From: an uncultured Lachnospiraceae bacterium
GTDB lineage: Bacteria > Bacillota > Clostridia > Lachnospirales > Lachnospiraceae
Length of the DNA: 64,000 bases
Assembly (NCBI GenBank): GCA_910579735.1
Contig: CAJTUZ010000009.1
Span: 83,396-147,395, forward strand
Direction of reading: 5' to 3'
Position numbers and translations under genes: made by a program. Below are positions 26,629 to 35,615 of the stretch, piece by piece. Under the pieces are notes generated by a model. It was given only the letters and a program-made list of their open reading frames with translations. It was not told where the DNA came from and ran no database searches. Each line of letters starts with the position of its first letter. Positions within the stretch are counted from its first letter, which is position 1.

Positions 26629-27213
26629 CTACTCTATAAATCCGAGATTGCCCTCTTCACTCTTTAAGTGAAACCATGCTTTCCCGATGATCGTATCCTT
26701 TTTCACCGCGCCGATATTCCCGGAACGGCTGTCTTCGCTGCTGTTGCGGTTATCTCCCAGTACAAAATATTCGTCGGTTCCTAACGTAATCTCATTCCCG
26801 GCTATCCCGGGATCACTGATCTTATCATATAATTCCGCTTCTTCAAGCATTTCGCCGTCTATGTATACTCTCCCGTTTATGATCTGCACCGTCTCACCGG
26901 GCAGCGCTATAATACGTTTTACATAATAATGCGAATTCTGATTTCCGTTCGGTAAAAAAACGACGACATCTCCCCTTTTGGGTGAGGAAAGCCTGTACAC
27001 AAAACGGTTGATCAAAATCTCCTGACTGTTATACAGCGCCGGTTCCATAGAATCACCGACCACACTCGTCCGCATGCCGACAAAATATGTCAGAGCCATT
27101 GCCAGAAAGATCACAATAAAAGTACCGGCTATCATTTCAAAGATATCTTTCAAAAATGCCGAATTGATCTTTTTCTCTTTCTGATAAAAATGCAGTCCTT
27201 TTTTTCTCGCCAA
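26629..27213 (-). CDS. lepB: Signal peptidase I (second copy)
   Basis: The 194-residue protein has a basic N-terminus (MARKKGLHFYQKEKK) and one membrane helix (about residues 28-50). The catalytic serine is in VVGDSMEPAL and the catalytic lysine in YYVKRIIALPGETV. GDNRNSSEDSRSGNIG is followed by GKAWFHL. The two peptidases share the same core but differ in N-termini and in the loop between the S and K motifs, so they may differ in substrate preference. It is the first gene after the rplS terminator. Confidence 0.95.
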   Translation of the reverse strand: MARKKGLHFYQKEKKINSAFLKDIFEMIAGTFIVIFLAMALTYFVGMRTSVVGDSMEPALYNSQEILINRFVYRLSSPKRGDVVVFLPNGNQNSHYYVKRIIALPGETVQIINGRVYIDGEMLEEAELYDKISDPGIAGNEITLGTDEYFVLGDNRNSSEDSRSGNIGAVKKDTIIGKAWFHLKSEEGNLGFIE

Positions 27214-27265
27214 TGGAGCACCTCTCTTCTTGTGTAAAAGCAGACAATTGTCAGACGCTTTGTTT

Positions 27266-27304
27266 CAAAAAGTGCACTGCGTATATTACTCCACAGTGCA
27301 CTTT
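27266..27304 (-). terminator. Intrinsic terminator after rplS
   Basis: On the minus strand the stem AAAGTGCACTG pairs with CAGTGCACTTTTT and ends in a T-run. It lies 12 bases beyond the rplS stop. Confidence 0.88.
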
Positions 27305-27316
27305 ACTTCGCATACC

Positions 27317-27664
27317 TTATTTTACCAGTTCTTTTACTTTCGCTTTCTTACCGACACGTCCTCTTAAGTAGTTCAGTTTCGCACGTCTTACTTTACCTCT
27401 TCTTACTACTTCGATCTTCTCCACATTCGGGGAATGTAACGGCCATGTCTTCTCAACGCCAATGCCGTTTGACAGTTTTCTGACTGTGAAAGTTTCTCTG
27501 TTGCTTCCACCCTGTCTTTTTAAAACGGTTCCTTCAAAGATCTGGATTCTTTCACGGTTACCCTCTTTGATCTTACCATAAACTTTCACGGTATCGCCTA
27601 CTTTAAAGTCGGCAATCTGTTCTTTCACCTGAGCGGCTTCAATTTCTCTGATAATTTCGTTCAT
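27317..27664 (-). CDS. rplS: 50S ribosomal protein L19
   Basis: The 115-residue protein has the family pattern: FKVGDTVKVYGKIKEGNRER, IFEGTVLKRQGG, ETFTVRKLSNGIGVEKTWPLHSP and RGKVRRAKLNYLRG (cited in parts). It sits at the 30S-50S interface of the ribosome. An ideal ribosome-binding site, TAGGAGGT, stands before the ATG. It has its own promoter and a leader of about 68 bases, so it can be expressed separately from trmD upstream. Confidence 0.98.
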   Translation of the reverse strand: MNEIIREIEAAQVKEQIADFKVGDTVKVYGKIKEGNRERIQIFEGTVLKRQGGSNRETFTVRKLSNGIGVEKTWPLHSPNVEKIEVVRRGKVRRAKLNYLRGRVGKKAKVKELVK

Positions 27665-27738
27665 ATTTACCTCCTATATGGCACGGATGTTCTTAATACA
27701 TACTGTAACAGAGGACCATCTATTTTCACAACATTAAT

Positions 27739-27767
27739 AATTTATCATATTAAGACAGGAAATGCAA
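27739..27767 (-). promoter_or_regulatory. Promoter and leader region of rplS
   Basis: On the minus strand TTGCAT and TAAATT are separated by 17 bases. The resulting leader of about 68 bases before the rplS ATG could contain an L19-type leader. I could not confirm that structure by eye. Confidence 0.55.
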
Positions 27768-27789
27768 GTTTTATTTTTTCACGCTGCCT

Positions 27790-28608
27790 TCATGACTTCT
27801 TTTTATCCTGTCTGCATTCAGACTCACTGCGCTGTTTCCACTTCTCGTACAGATCCGGCCGAAGCTTCTTCGTGCGCTCTATTGACTGTGCAAGCCGCCA
27901 TTCATCGACTTTGGCATGGTTTCCCGACAGCAGGATCTCCGGCACCTTCTTCTCATGCCAGATTTCCGGTCTGGAATATTGCGGGTATTCTAACAGATCA
28001 TGATAAAAGGACTCCGACACTGCGGATTCGTCATTGTGAAGCACCCCCGGAACAAGTCTGGCAATGGCATCGATCATGACCATCGCCGGCAGTTCACCGC
28101 CTGTCAGTACGTAATCTCCGATTGAAACAGGATCCGTAACGATCTCTTCTATCACCCGCTCGTCGATTCCTTCATAGTGTCCGCAAAGAAAGATCAGATC
28201 CTCCTCTTTCGCAAATTCTTCGGCCATCTTCTGGTGAAACGTTCTGCCCTGCGGCGTCAGATAAACGACTCTGGGCTGTCTGTCCCGTGCACACCCTGAC
28301 CCGCCGTTTCGTTCCTGTATGCCTTCTGCCGATTCTGCTGCTGCCGGTTCTGCTTCCGCCGCTTTTCTATTTGCAATGGCATCCGCTACCGCCCAGTAGG
28401 CATCATAAACAGGCTGTGCCTGCATTAACATGCCGGCGCCGCCTCCATACGTGTAATCGTCCACTTTACCGTGCTTATCATTCGTATAATCCCTGATGTT
28501 GACGGCTTCTATCGTCATATACCCTTTTGAGACTGCCCTGCCGAGTATGCTTGTATGCAGTCCCTGCATCACCATCTCGGGGAAAAGCGTCAGTACATGA
28601 AAATTCAT
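27790..28608 (-). CDS. trmD: tRNA (guanine-37-N1)-methyltransferase
   Basis: It methylates G37 of tRNAs next to the anticodon, preventing frameshifting. The 272-residue protein starts MNFHVLTLFPEM. It has the trefoil-knot motifs YLTPQGRTF, LCGHYEGIDERV and SIGDYVLTGGE. I start at 28608, since the longer frame overlaps rimM. Compared with the usual ~245 residues there is an alanine/glutamate-rich insertion (about residues 85-115, with AEAEPAAAES) just before YLTPQG. The C-terminus is charged (ECRQDKKKS). It belongs to the rpsP-khpA-rimM-trmD operon. Confidence 0.95.
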   Translation of the reverse strand: MNFHVLTLFPEMVMQGLHTSILGRAVSKGYMTIEAVNIRDYTNDKHGKVDDYTYGGGAGMLMQAQPVYDAYWAVADAIANRKAAEAEPAAAESAEGIQERNGGSGCARDRQPRVVYLTPQGRTFHQKMAEEFAKEEDLIFLCGHYEGIDERVIEEIVTDPVSIGDYVLTGGELPAMVMIDAIARLVPGVLHNDESAVSESFYHDLLEYPQYSRPEIWHEKKVPEILLSGNHAKVDEWRLAQSIERTKKLRPDLYEKWKQRSESECRQDKKKS

Positions 28609-28628
28609 AACAATGACCTTGCCTTTCT

Positions 28629-29135
28629 CTATAAAAGTCCTTCCATAATATGGACCGTAATAAGCGCCTTTTCCATATCGATGTTTTTCACACATTCCTT
28701 AATTGCAGGCAGAAGCACTTCCTTTTCTTCCTGCGTTTCTACCACATAGACATCATTGGCCCCGGTCGTCAGGACGTTTTTCAGGAAACCCAAAGGCGCT
28801 CCATCTTCCGTTATGATCTGCATACCGATCAGATCGGCAATAAAATATTCGTCCTTTTGCAGCTTTACGGCCTTATCTCTTGATACAAACAGCCTGGCTC
28901 CCTTATATTTCTCTATCTCATTAATGGAATCGTATCCTTTAAATTTCAAGATCACATACTGCTTAAAAAACTTTACGCCGGCTATAGTCATGGTCAATTG
29001 CTCTTTCTCATTATCCAGAACGACTTCTTTCAATTTCTTAAAACGGTTCACATCATCCGTCGTCGGAAACACTTTTACCTCTCCACGTATTCCGTGTGTC
29101 TGCGTGATCACGCCGACCTGCAATCTTTCTATCAT
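28629..29135 (-). CDS. rimM: Ribosome maturation factor RimM
   Basis: It assists 30S assembly around protein S19. The 168-residue protein begins MIERLQVGVITQTHGIRGE with the RimM barrel start. FKGYDSINEIEKYKGARLFV follows (split by family into two parts), then the PRC-barrel half from EYFIADLIGM to LLPAIKECV. The start at 29135 is set by GAGAGGAATT immediately upstream. It lies after a transcription-terminator-like hairpin that separates it from khpA. Confidence 0.95.
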   Translation of the reverse strand: MIERLQVGVITQTHGIRGEVKVFPTTDDVNRFKKLKEVVLDNEKEQLTMTIAGVKFFKQYVILKFKGYDSINEIEKYKGARLFVSRDKAVKLQKDEYFIADLIGMQIITEDGAPLGFLKNVLTTGANDVYVVETQEEKEVLLPAIKECVKNIDMEKALITVHIMEGLL

Positions 29136-29207
29136 AATTCCTCTCTTTCCATTCGTCAGGCGAAGCGCCGGCCGGATATCCGTCTGCAACGGATTTCTTT
29201 GCAAGAT

Positions 29208-29239
29208 AAAACAGCCTCATGAATTTTCATGAGGCTGCG
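29208..29239 (-). terminator. Hairpin between khpA and rimM, probable partial terminator
   Basis: On the minus strand the 11-base stem CAGCCTCATGA pairs with TCATGAGGCTG and is followed by TTTT. Because rimM and trmD follow with no promoter I can see, this may be an attenuator that lowers their expression relative to rpsP and khpA. Confidence 0.75.
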
Positions 29240-29242
29240 CAT

Positions 29243-29470
29243 TTAAACAATTTCCACATCCACTCTCTTATTGTCTTTGGATGATGCCGCTTTTACGACC
29301 GAACGGATCGCTTTCGCAATACGCCCCTGTTTTCCGATCACTTTGCCCATATCGGAAGATGCCACATGCAGTTCTACGACAATGTTTCTGCCGTCCTCTT
29401 TCTGTGTTACAACGACTTCGTCCGGATTATCAACAAGTGCTTTCGCAATTATTTCCACTAATTCTTTCAT
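29243..29470 (-). CDS. khpA: KH-domain RNA-binding protein KhpA (YlqC)
   Basis: The 75-residue protein consists of a single KH domain, with the RNA-binding loop GKQGRIAKAIRSVV preceded by VASSDMGKVI. In other Firmicutes KhpA pairs with KhpB/Jag to bind RNA and affect cell division. It is the second gene of the rpsP operon, 39 bases after rpsP, with a good AGGTG ribosome-binding site. Confidence 0.94.
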   Translation of the reverse strand: MKELVEIIAKALVDNPDEVVVTQKEDGRNIVVELHVASSDMGKVIGKQGRIAKAIRSVVKAASSKDNKRVDVEIV

Positions 29471-29509
29471 AATACACCTCCAAAAGCGTAATGAACAAGT
29501 CCTTTGATC

Positions 29510-29758
29510 TTATTTCTCAATAATCCCTGCGTTTTTAAAGATCTTGGTTACAACTTCTGTAGGCTGCGCACCGTTTGCAAGCCACTTCTTAGCCGCTTCT
29601 TCATCTACCTTATAGGTACTCGGATCGGTATTCGGATCAAAAGTTCCGATTTCATCGATACATTTTCCATCTCTGGGAGATCTGGAATCTGCTACTACGA
29701 TCCTGTAAAAAGGTGTTTTCTTCTTGCCCATTCTTCTTAATCTGATTTTAACTGCCAT
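29510..29758 (-). CDS. rpsP: 30S ribosomal protein S16
   Basis: The 82-residue protein has the full S16 pattern: MAVKIRLRRMGKKKTPFYRI, VADSRSPRDGK and IGTFDPNTDPSTYKVDEE. TGGAGG precedes the ATG. It is first in the khpA-rimM-trmD operon and lies about 100 bases after ffh. Confidence 0.98.
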   Translation of the reverse strand: MAVKIRLRRMGKKKTPFYRIVVADSRSPRDGKCIDEIGTFDPNTDPSTYKVDEEAAKKWLANGAQPTEVVTKIFKNAGIIEK

Positions 29759-29860
29759 TTTTCTGCCTCCATTGTAAAAAATTTTATTTTATATTTGAAT
29801 AGAAACGATATCCCGTATTCGTCAGATATCTCTCTAAACTTCACGATTTTCAAAATACGC

Positions 29861-31219
29861 CTAAAACGGTAATTTACCCATGCCGCCGAACATGCCCCGT
29901 CCGCGCTTGCCGCCCATCATACCGGGGAGCTGTTTCATCATCTTCTGTGACTGTTCAAACTGCTTGATAAACTTATTGACAATACTGATATCAACGCCGG
30001 CTCCTCTGGCAATACGATGCTTTCTGCTCGGATTAAGCAGTTTCGGGTTTTGTCTCTCCTGCGGCGTCATACTTAAGACTATGGCCTCCATTCTGTTAAG
30101 CTGTTTCTCATCGACCATGCTCTCGATATCGCCCAGCTGTCTGCCCATACCGAGCATTCCCAGAATGCTGGAAACGCCTCCCATATTCCGCATCTGTTTC
30201 ATACTCTCCAGATAGTCTTCAAAATCAAATTTGCCCTTTTTCATCCGGGCCGCCATCTGCTTCTCTTTTTCTTCATCAATATCGATATTCTGCTGTGCCT
30301 TCTCGATCAGGGTCAGCACATCGCCCATACCGAGGATACGGTTTGCCATACGGTCGGGATAAAACTGCTCCAGATCCGAAAGCTTCTCACCCATGCCGAC
30401 ATATAGAACAGGCTTGCCGGTAACCGCCTTAATGGATAAGGCCGCACCGCCTCTCGAATCGCCATCCATTTTGGATAAAATGATCCCGTCAACGCCTACT
30501 TTATCTGTAAACTCCTTCGCCACGTTGACCGCATCCTGTCCGGTCATGGCATCTACTACAAGGATGGTCTGATGAACTTCCACATGCTCTTTTATCTCCT
30601 GCAATTCCGCCATCATATCTTCATCAATGTGAAGGCGTCCGGCCGTATCCAGGATGACAACATTATGCCCGTTCTTTACGGCATGTTCCAAAGCCGCTTT
30701 GGCAATATCGACAGGTTTGTGATTCTCTCCCATGGAAAAAACATCCACCTGCTGTTTCTCACCGTTTATCTGTAACTGTTTGATCGCTGCGGGTCTGTAT
30801 ACGTCACAGGCCACGAGCAGAGATTTCTTTCCTTTTAATTTCAGTTTACCGGCGATCTTCGCTGTCGTGGTCGTCTTACCGGCGCCCTGTAAACCGCACA
30901 TCATAATGACGGTAATCGCCTTGCCGGGCTGCATCTGTATTTCCGTCGTATCCGATCCCATTAAGGATACCATTTCCTCGTTTACGATCTTAATGACCAT
31001 CTGCCCGGGATTCAGGCCGTTTAAGACATCCTGTCCGATCGCCCGTTCTTCTACGGACTTCACGAACTGTTTGACCACCTTAAAGTTGACGTCTGCTTCC
31101 AAAAGCGCCATTTTTACTTCTTTTAAGGCAGTTTTGACATCCGCTTCCGTCAGACGTCCCTTGCTTCTCAAATTTTTAAACACATTCTGCAGTTTATCCG
31201 TCAAGCTTTCAAATGCCAT
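29861..31219 (-). CDS. ffh: Signal recognition particle protein Ffh
   Basis: It binds signal sequences of membrane proteins at the ribosome and docks with FtsY (encoded at 43,884). The 452-residue protein has an N-domain (MAFESLTDKLQNVFKNLR) and a G-domain with GLQGAGKTTTTAKIAGKL, DTAGRLHIDE and SKMDGDSRGGAAL. The methionine-rich M-domain (about residues 300-440) contains SMTPQERQNPKLLNPSRKHR and ends MMGGKRGRGMFGGMGKLPF. It follows ylxM. Confidence 0.97.
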   Translation of the reverse strand: MAFESLTDKLQNVFKNLRSKGRLTEADVKTALKEVKMALLEADVNFKVVKQFVKSVEERAIGQDVLNGLNPGQMVIKIVNEEMVSLMGSDTTEIQMQPGKAITVIMMCGLQGAGKTTTTAKIAGKLKLKGKKSLLVACDVYRPAAIKQLQINGEKQQVDVFSMGENHKPVDIAKAALEHAVKNGHNVVILDTAGRLHIDEDMMAELQEIKEHVEVHQTILVVDAMTGQDAVNVAKEFTDKVGVDGIILSKMDGDSRGGAALSIKAVTGKPVLYVGMGEKLSDLEQFYPDRMANRILGMGDVLTLIEKAQQNIDIDEEKEKQMAARMKKGKFDFEDYLESMKQMRNMGGVSSILGMLGMGRQLGDIESMVDEKQLNRMEAIVLSMTPQERQNPKLLNPSRKHRIARGAGVDISIVNKFIKQFEQSQKMMKQLPGMMGGKRGRGMFGGMGKLPF

Positions 31220-31308
31220 GAAAAGTCCTCATTCTATCTATCAATCTGTTTCCATTTTATACGATCTATCGTATCTGAAATATGTCTTTGTGCTTTTACC
31301 GCTGTCTT

Positions 31309-31662
31309 TTATAATTCTTCCAGAATATCCACCGAAAGCTGCCGCAGTTTCCGGCAATACGCCGCTTTATCCTGCAATTCATTCTGTTCATATTCCTGCG
31401 TCAGCGCATCCATTTCTTTCATCCGCTCTTTTATTTTCACAAAACGGGCGACTAACTGCAGTTTCTCTTCGTATGCAAGCAGCGCCTTATCGCACCGCTT
31501 GATGATATCGTGCACGCCCTGCCTGCTGATCCCCGCTTCCGCGGCGATCTCGCTAAGAGAAAGATTCTCATAGACGACTCCTTCATAGATCTTTCTCTGA
31601 TGCTGCGTCAGCAGCTCTCCGTAAAAATCATACAGCAGTCCCTGTTCTACAATTTTCTCCAT
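31309..31662 (-). CDS. ylxM: YlxM-type helix-turn-helix protein (UPF0122)
   Basis: The 117-residue protein has a sigma-70 region-4-like helix-turn-helix: YEGVVYENLSLSEIAAEAGI then SRQGVHDIIKRCDKALLAYE. The family is almost always encoded directly before ffh and is thought to modulate the SRP pathway. It is the first gene after a consensus promoter. Confidence 0.93.
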   Translation of the reverse strand: MEKIVEQGLLYDFYGELLTQHQRKIYEGVVYENLSLSEIAAEAGISRQGVHDIIKRCDKALLAYEEKLQLVARFVKIKERMKEMDALTQEYEQNELQDKAAYCRKLRQLSVDILEEL

Positions 31663-31706
31663 GGTTCCGCTCCCGTCAGGTACTCTGTTCTATTCTGACC
31701 TTTGCC

Positions 31707-31735
31707 ATTTTACTATATAGATGCCTGGGTGTCAA
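31707..31735 (-). promoter_or_regulatory. Sigma-A promoter for ylxM-ffh
   Basis: On the minus strand TTGACA and TAAAAT are separated by exactly 17 bases, 45 bases before the ylxM start. Confidence 0.85.
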
Positions 31736-31745
31736 GTATTTTTTC

Positions 31746-31775
31746 TTGACAGACTTTTAAATTAATATTTAGAAT
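31746..31775 (+). promoter_or_regulatory. Sigma-A-type promoter for the ABC exporter pair
   Basis: TTGACA and TAGAAT are separated by 18 bases on the plus strand. The leader to the first ATG is about 180 bases, AT-rich, with no clear hairpin. It is back-to-back with the ylxM promoter. Confidence 0.6.
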
Positions 31776-31960
31776 ATGTGAAAGTTGAAAAAATGGGGAA
31801 ACTGAAACTTTTTCTTTGCAGTTAATTTTCCTTTAAAATATTTTTATAAACTTTTGATTTTCCCTATTTACTATTTTCACCTTTTGGTCTATATTCATAT
31901 CTAAAGCTAAAAAGATATTTCTATAAAAACCAAAAAATACTTACAGATGAGGTACTGCCT

Positions 31961-33736
31961 ATGACTGCTATGAAATGGTTCTACTCTTTTCTAAGGAAAC
32001 ACAACCGGAGAATACTCTTCGGTCTTTTTCTCGTTACGGCCATCTCTGTTCTGGCAATTGCCAAACCCATTGTCTCAGGCTCCATCGTGGATGACGTGAT
32101 TACGGCCGGAAACTATGATCTGCTGCCAAAGCTGATCGTACTGCTGATCCTGATCACGGTAGTACGCGGTCTTTTGCGCTACATCTCTCAGATCATCTTC
32201 GAAACCTGCTCGCAGGACGTACTGTATTCCATGCGTGATACGGTATACCGCAAGCTTTTGCAGGAAGATTTTAACTTCTATAATAAGAAACGCACCGGCG
32301 ATCTGCTCAGCCGTCAGACGGGCGATATGGATGCGATACGGCATTTTGTCGCTTTCGTGATCTATCAGGTTTATGAGAATGTATTTCTCTTTTTCTTTGC
32401 CCTGATCATGATCTTTACGGTCAGCACCAGACTGGCTTTGTGCATGTGTATTGTTTTTCCTCTCGCGCTCCTTGTCACTTTGAGCCAGACGAAAAACGGC
32501 CGGCCCTGCTTTCAGAAGATCCGTGAGCAGTTTTCTTCTTTGAACACTTTCGTACAGGAAAATATCAGTGGAAACCGTGTTGTAAAGGCATTTTCCAAAG
32601 AAGATTACGAGATCAGCAAATTTAATAAAGAAAATGACGGTTATCGTGACGCCGAATTAAACGCTGCGGAAATCTGGACCAAATATGTGCCTCTTTTTGA
32701 ATTTCTCTCCAATATGCTCACCATTATCCTGATGCTCGTAGGCAGTATCATGGTAATCCGGGGGGATATGACATTGGGCAATTATGTAACGGTCAACGGG
32801 TATCTGTGGATGCTCATGAATCCCCTTCGTCAGATCGGATGGCGGATTAACGATATACAGCGTTTCAGTACCTCCGTGGAGAAAATCTATGCCACATACA
32901 GCGAAGAACCCCGGGTAAAGTTTCCCGTAAAGGCGATTCCCTGTACCCGTCTAAACGGTGAAGTTACATTTAAAAATGTTTCCTACAGCGCCGACGACGA
33001 GGAAATCTTACATAATGTATCTTTCCACGTATCGAGCGGACAGACGGTCGGCATCCTGGGTTCCACAGGCTCCGGTAAGACCACGATCATGAATCTGCTC
33101 TGCCGTTTTTATGACGTAACGGACGGAGAAGTCCTCATTGACGGTAAGAATGTCAAGGATCTGGATCTGTATAATCTGCGCCAGAATATCGGCATGGCAA
33201 TGCAGGACGTATTTCTCTTCTCCGATACGATCGAAGGCAATATTGCATACAGTAAGCCGGACTGCCCCTTCGAAGAGGTCCAAAAAGCCGCTCTCATGGC
33301 TGATGCAGACGATTTCATCCGCCAGATGCCGGATGGATATGATACGATCGTAGGCGAACGCGGCGTCGGGCTCTCCGGCGGCCAGAAACAGCGTATTTCC
33401 TTAGCGCGTGCTCTTTTAAAAGAACCTTCCATTCTGATTCTGGACGATACGACCTCCGCCGTGGATATGGAGACGGAAAGCTATATCCAGAAACAGTTAA
33501 GCACGCTTGACCGCAACTGTACTATCTTCGTCGTTGCTTACCGTATTTCTTCCATCAAAGATTCCGATCTGATACTGGTCTTAAACAACGGTCGGATTGT
33601 GGAGCAGGGAACGCACGATGAACTGTTGAAAAATAATGGATACTATGCCACAGTATTCCGTCATCAATACGGAGAATTTGAAAAATATGTAGACGAACTG
33701 AATTCTTCTATCCGTCAGGAAGGCAAGGGTAAATAA
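31961..33736 (+). CDS. ABC exporter subunit with degenerate ATPase site
   Basis: The 591-residue half-transporter has six membrane helices (residues about 15-300) and an ATPase domain. Walker A is GSTGSGKTT (residues 367-375) and the signature is LSGGQKQR. Walker B is ILILDDTTSAVD, with Asp496 where the catalytic glutamate should be. The H-loop histidine is replaced by Tyr527 in VAYRISS. These changes are typical of the non-catalytic half of heterodimeric exporters of the BmrCD/TM287-288 type. The partner starts one base after its stop. Substrates could be drugs, lipids or peptides. Confidence 0.93.
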   Translation: MTAMKWFYSFLRKHNRRILFGLFLVTAISVLAIAKPIVSGSIVDDVITAGNYDLLPKLIVLLILITVVRGLLRYISQIIFETCSQDVLYSMRDTVYRKLLQEDFNFYNKKRTGDLLSRQTGDMDAIRHFVAFVIYQVYENVFLFFFALIMIFTVSTRLALCMCIVFPLALLVTLSQTKNGRPCFQKIREQFSSLNTFVQENISGNRVVKAFSKEDYEISKFNKENDGYRDAELNAAEIWTKYVPLFEFLSNMLTIILMLVGSIMVIRGDMTLGNYVTVNGYLWMLMNPLRQIGWRINDIQRFSTSVEKIYATYSEEPRVKFPVKAIPCTRLNGEVTFKNVSYSADDEEILHNVSFHVSSGQTVGILGSTGSGKTTIMNLLCRFYDVTDGEVLIDGKNVKDLDLYNLRQNIGMAMQDVFLFSDTIEGNIAYSKPDCPFEEVQKAALMADADDFIRQMPDGYDTIVGERGVGLSGGQKQRISLARALLKEPSILILDDTTSAVDMETESYIQKQLSTLDRNCTIFVVAYRISSIKDSDLILVLNNGRIVEQGTHDELLKNNGYYATVFRHQYGEFEKYVDELNSSIRQEGKGK

Positions 33737-33737
33737 T

Positions 33738-35531
33738 ATGGCACGAAATAAATATGATATCGATGAAATGATCGAAGAAAGTTATGACATCAGGCAAATG
33801 GGCCGGGTGCTCAAATATGTAAAGCCTTACCGCGGGCAGCTTGCGCTCGCGCTGTTTTTAATGCTGTCTTCTTCCGCACTCACCATGCTCTTTCCAATCT
33901 TTATCAGCAGGATCATGGACAGTTATATTCCTGCACGGGACATCAGATCGATCGTGCTGATCACTATCATAACGATCGTCATCGTGCTGTACGCCTGTAT
34001 CTGTATCCACTATAAGATACGGATTACCAGCCGTGTCGGTCAGTCGGTCGTACATAAACTGCGCTCCGATATTTTCTGCCATTTGCAGGAACTTCCGTTC
34101 TCTTACTATGACGAGCGTCCGCACGGCAAAATTCAGGTCCGTGTCGTTAACTATGTAAACAGCTTAAGCGACCTGCTTTCCAACGGTATCATCAATACCG
34201 TGACCGATCTATGCAACCTAGTCTTCATCCTGCTTTTCATGTTTGCGCTCCATGTAAGGCTGACACTGATCTGTCTGTGCGGCCTTCCTGTTCTCATGGC
34301 CGTGATCATTTTTGTCAAAAGACGTCAGCGGCGGGCATGGCAGATACAGAGCAACAAGCAGTCCAACCTGACCGCCTACATCGCGGAAAGCATCAACGGA
34401 ATACGGGTTACCCAGTCCTTTGTCAGAGAGCAGGAAAACACATCCATATTTAATCACTTGAGTGATAACTATCGGGGTGCATGGATGCGTGCCGTGAAAT
34501 ACAACTTTATCATGTGGCCCTGTATTGATTCCATTTCCACTGTCACGACAGCCTTTATCTATGTCATGGGCATCAGTTGGATCTCGGGTGAACTCTACGG
34601 AGTAACGATCGGTATTCTGATCGCATTTACGTCCTATATTTCAAGGTTCTGGGAACCGGTCAATACACTGGCATCCTTTTACAATTCCCTGCTCACCGCG
34701 ATCGCTTATCTGGAACGTATCTTTGAAACGATCGACGAACCGGTCAATGTAAAAGACCTGCCCGGCGCTGTCGATATCCCGCCGATCCACGGTAAAGTGG
34801 AATTTAAAGACGTGGCTTTCAGCTATGAGGATAATGTACCGATATTGAATCAAGTTAATTTTACCGCCAATCCCGGAGATACCTACGCCATCGTAGGACC
34901 TACCGGCGCCGGCAAATCCACAATTGTTAATTTGATCAGCCGCTTCTATAATGTAGATTCCGGCCGGATTCTCATTGACGGTACAGATATTTCCCGGGTA
35001 ACCTTAAAATCTCTGCGAAAACAGATGGGCATCATGATGCAGGACAGCTTTATCTTCTCCGGCACCATTATGGATAATATCCGCTACGGAAACCTGACCG
35101 CTTCGGACGAAGATGTCATTACCGCTGCCAAGACCGTCTGTGCACACGATTTTATCATGGAAATGGAAAACGGTTACCAGACCCAGGTCAATGAACGCGG
35201 AAGCCGTTTATCGGCAGGACAGCGCCAGCTCATCAGCTTCGCCAGAGCGCTCCTTGAAAATCCGGCTATCCTGATCCTGGACGAAGCCACCTCCAGTATC
35301 GATACGGAGACAGAAATCTTGCTGCAAAAGGGACTGGACCGCCTGCTGCAGGGCCGTACCTCTTTCATCATTGCACACAGACTGTCCACGATCAAAAATG
35401 CCACCTGCATCATGTATGTAGATAAAGGTAATATTCTGGAAAAGGGATCTCATGAAGAACTGCTTGCCCTGAAAGGGGAATACTATAAGCTGTTTATGTC
35501 ACAGTACAATTTCCTGTTAAATAAAGAATAA
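33738..35531 (+). CDS. ABC exporter subunit with intact ATPase site
   Basis: The 597-residue half-transporter has six membrane helices after a charged N-terminus (MARNKYDIDEMIEESYD). Its ATPase domain has Walker A GPTGAGKST, signature LSAGQRQL, Walker B ILILDEATSSID with the catalytic glutamate, and H-loop IIAHRLST. It should supply the active catalytic residues for the heterodimer. The pair is likely co-translated, as only one base separates the genes. Confidence 0.94.
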   Translation: MARNKYDIDEMIEESYDIRQMGRVLKYVKPYRGQLALALFLMLSSSALTMLFPIFISRIMDSYIPARDIRSIVLITIITIVIVLYACICIHYKIRITSRVGQSVVHKLRSDIFCHLQELPFSYYDERPHGKIQVRVVNYVNSLSDLLSNGIINTVTDLCNLVFILLFMFALHVRLTLICLCGLPVLMAVIIFVKRRQRRAWQIQSNKQSNLTAYIAESINGIRVTQSFVREQENTSIFNHLSDNYRGAWMRAVKYNFIMWPCIDSISTVTTAFIYVMGISWISGELYGVTIGILIAFTSYISRFWEPVNTLASFYNSLLTAIAYLERIFETIDEPVNVKDLPGAVDIPPIHGKVEFKDVAFSYEDNVPILNQVNFTANPGDTYAIVGPTGAGKSTIVNLISRFYNVDSGRILIDGTDISRVTLKSLRKQMGIMMQDSFIFSGTIMDNIRYGNLTASDEDVITAAKTVCAHDFIMEMENGYQTQVNERGSRLSAGQRQLISFARALLENPAILILDEATSSIDTETEILLQKGLDRLLQGRTSFIIAHRLSTIKNATCIMYVDKGNILEKGSHEELLALKGEYYKLFMSQYNFLLNKE

Positions 35532-35570
35532 CCAATGACTGCATGCCTCGCGTGCCGTTCTTATAGCAGC

Positions 35571-35603
35571 AAAACAGGGAGCCGGTAAACGGCTCCCTAA
35601 AAC
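35571..35603 (-). terminator. Terminator after ktrA
   Basis: The stem AGGGAGCCG pairs with CGGCTCCCT around a short loop (35576-35598), with TTTTGC after it on the minus strand. It lies between convergent genes and may stop both. Confidence 0.75.
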
Positions 35604-35615
35604 ATAACAGCAATA

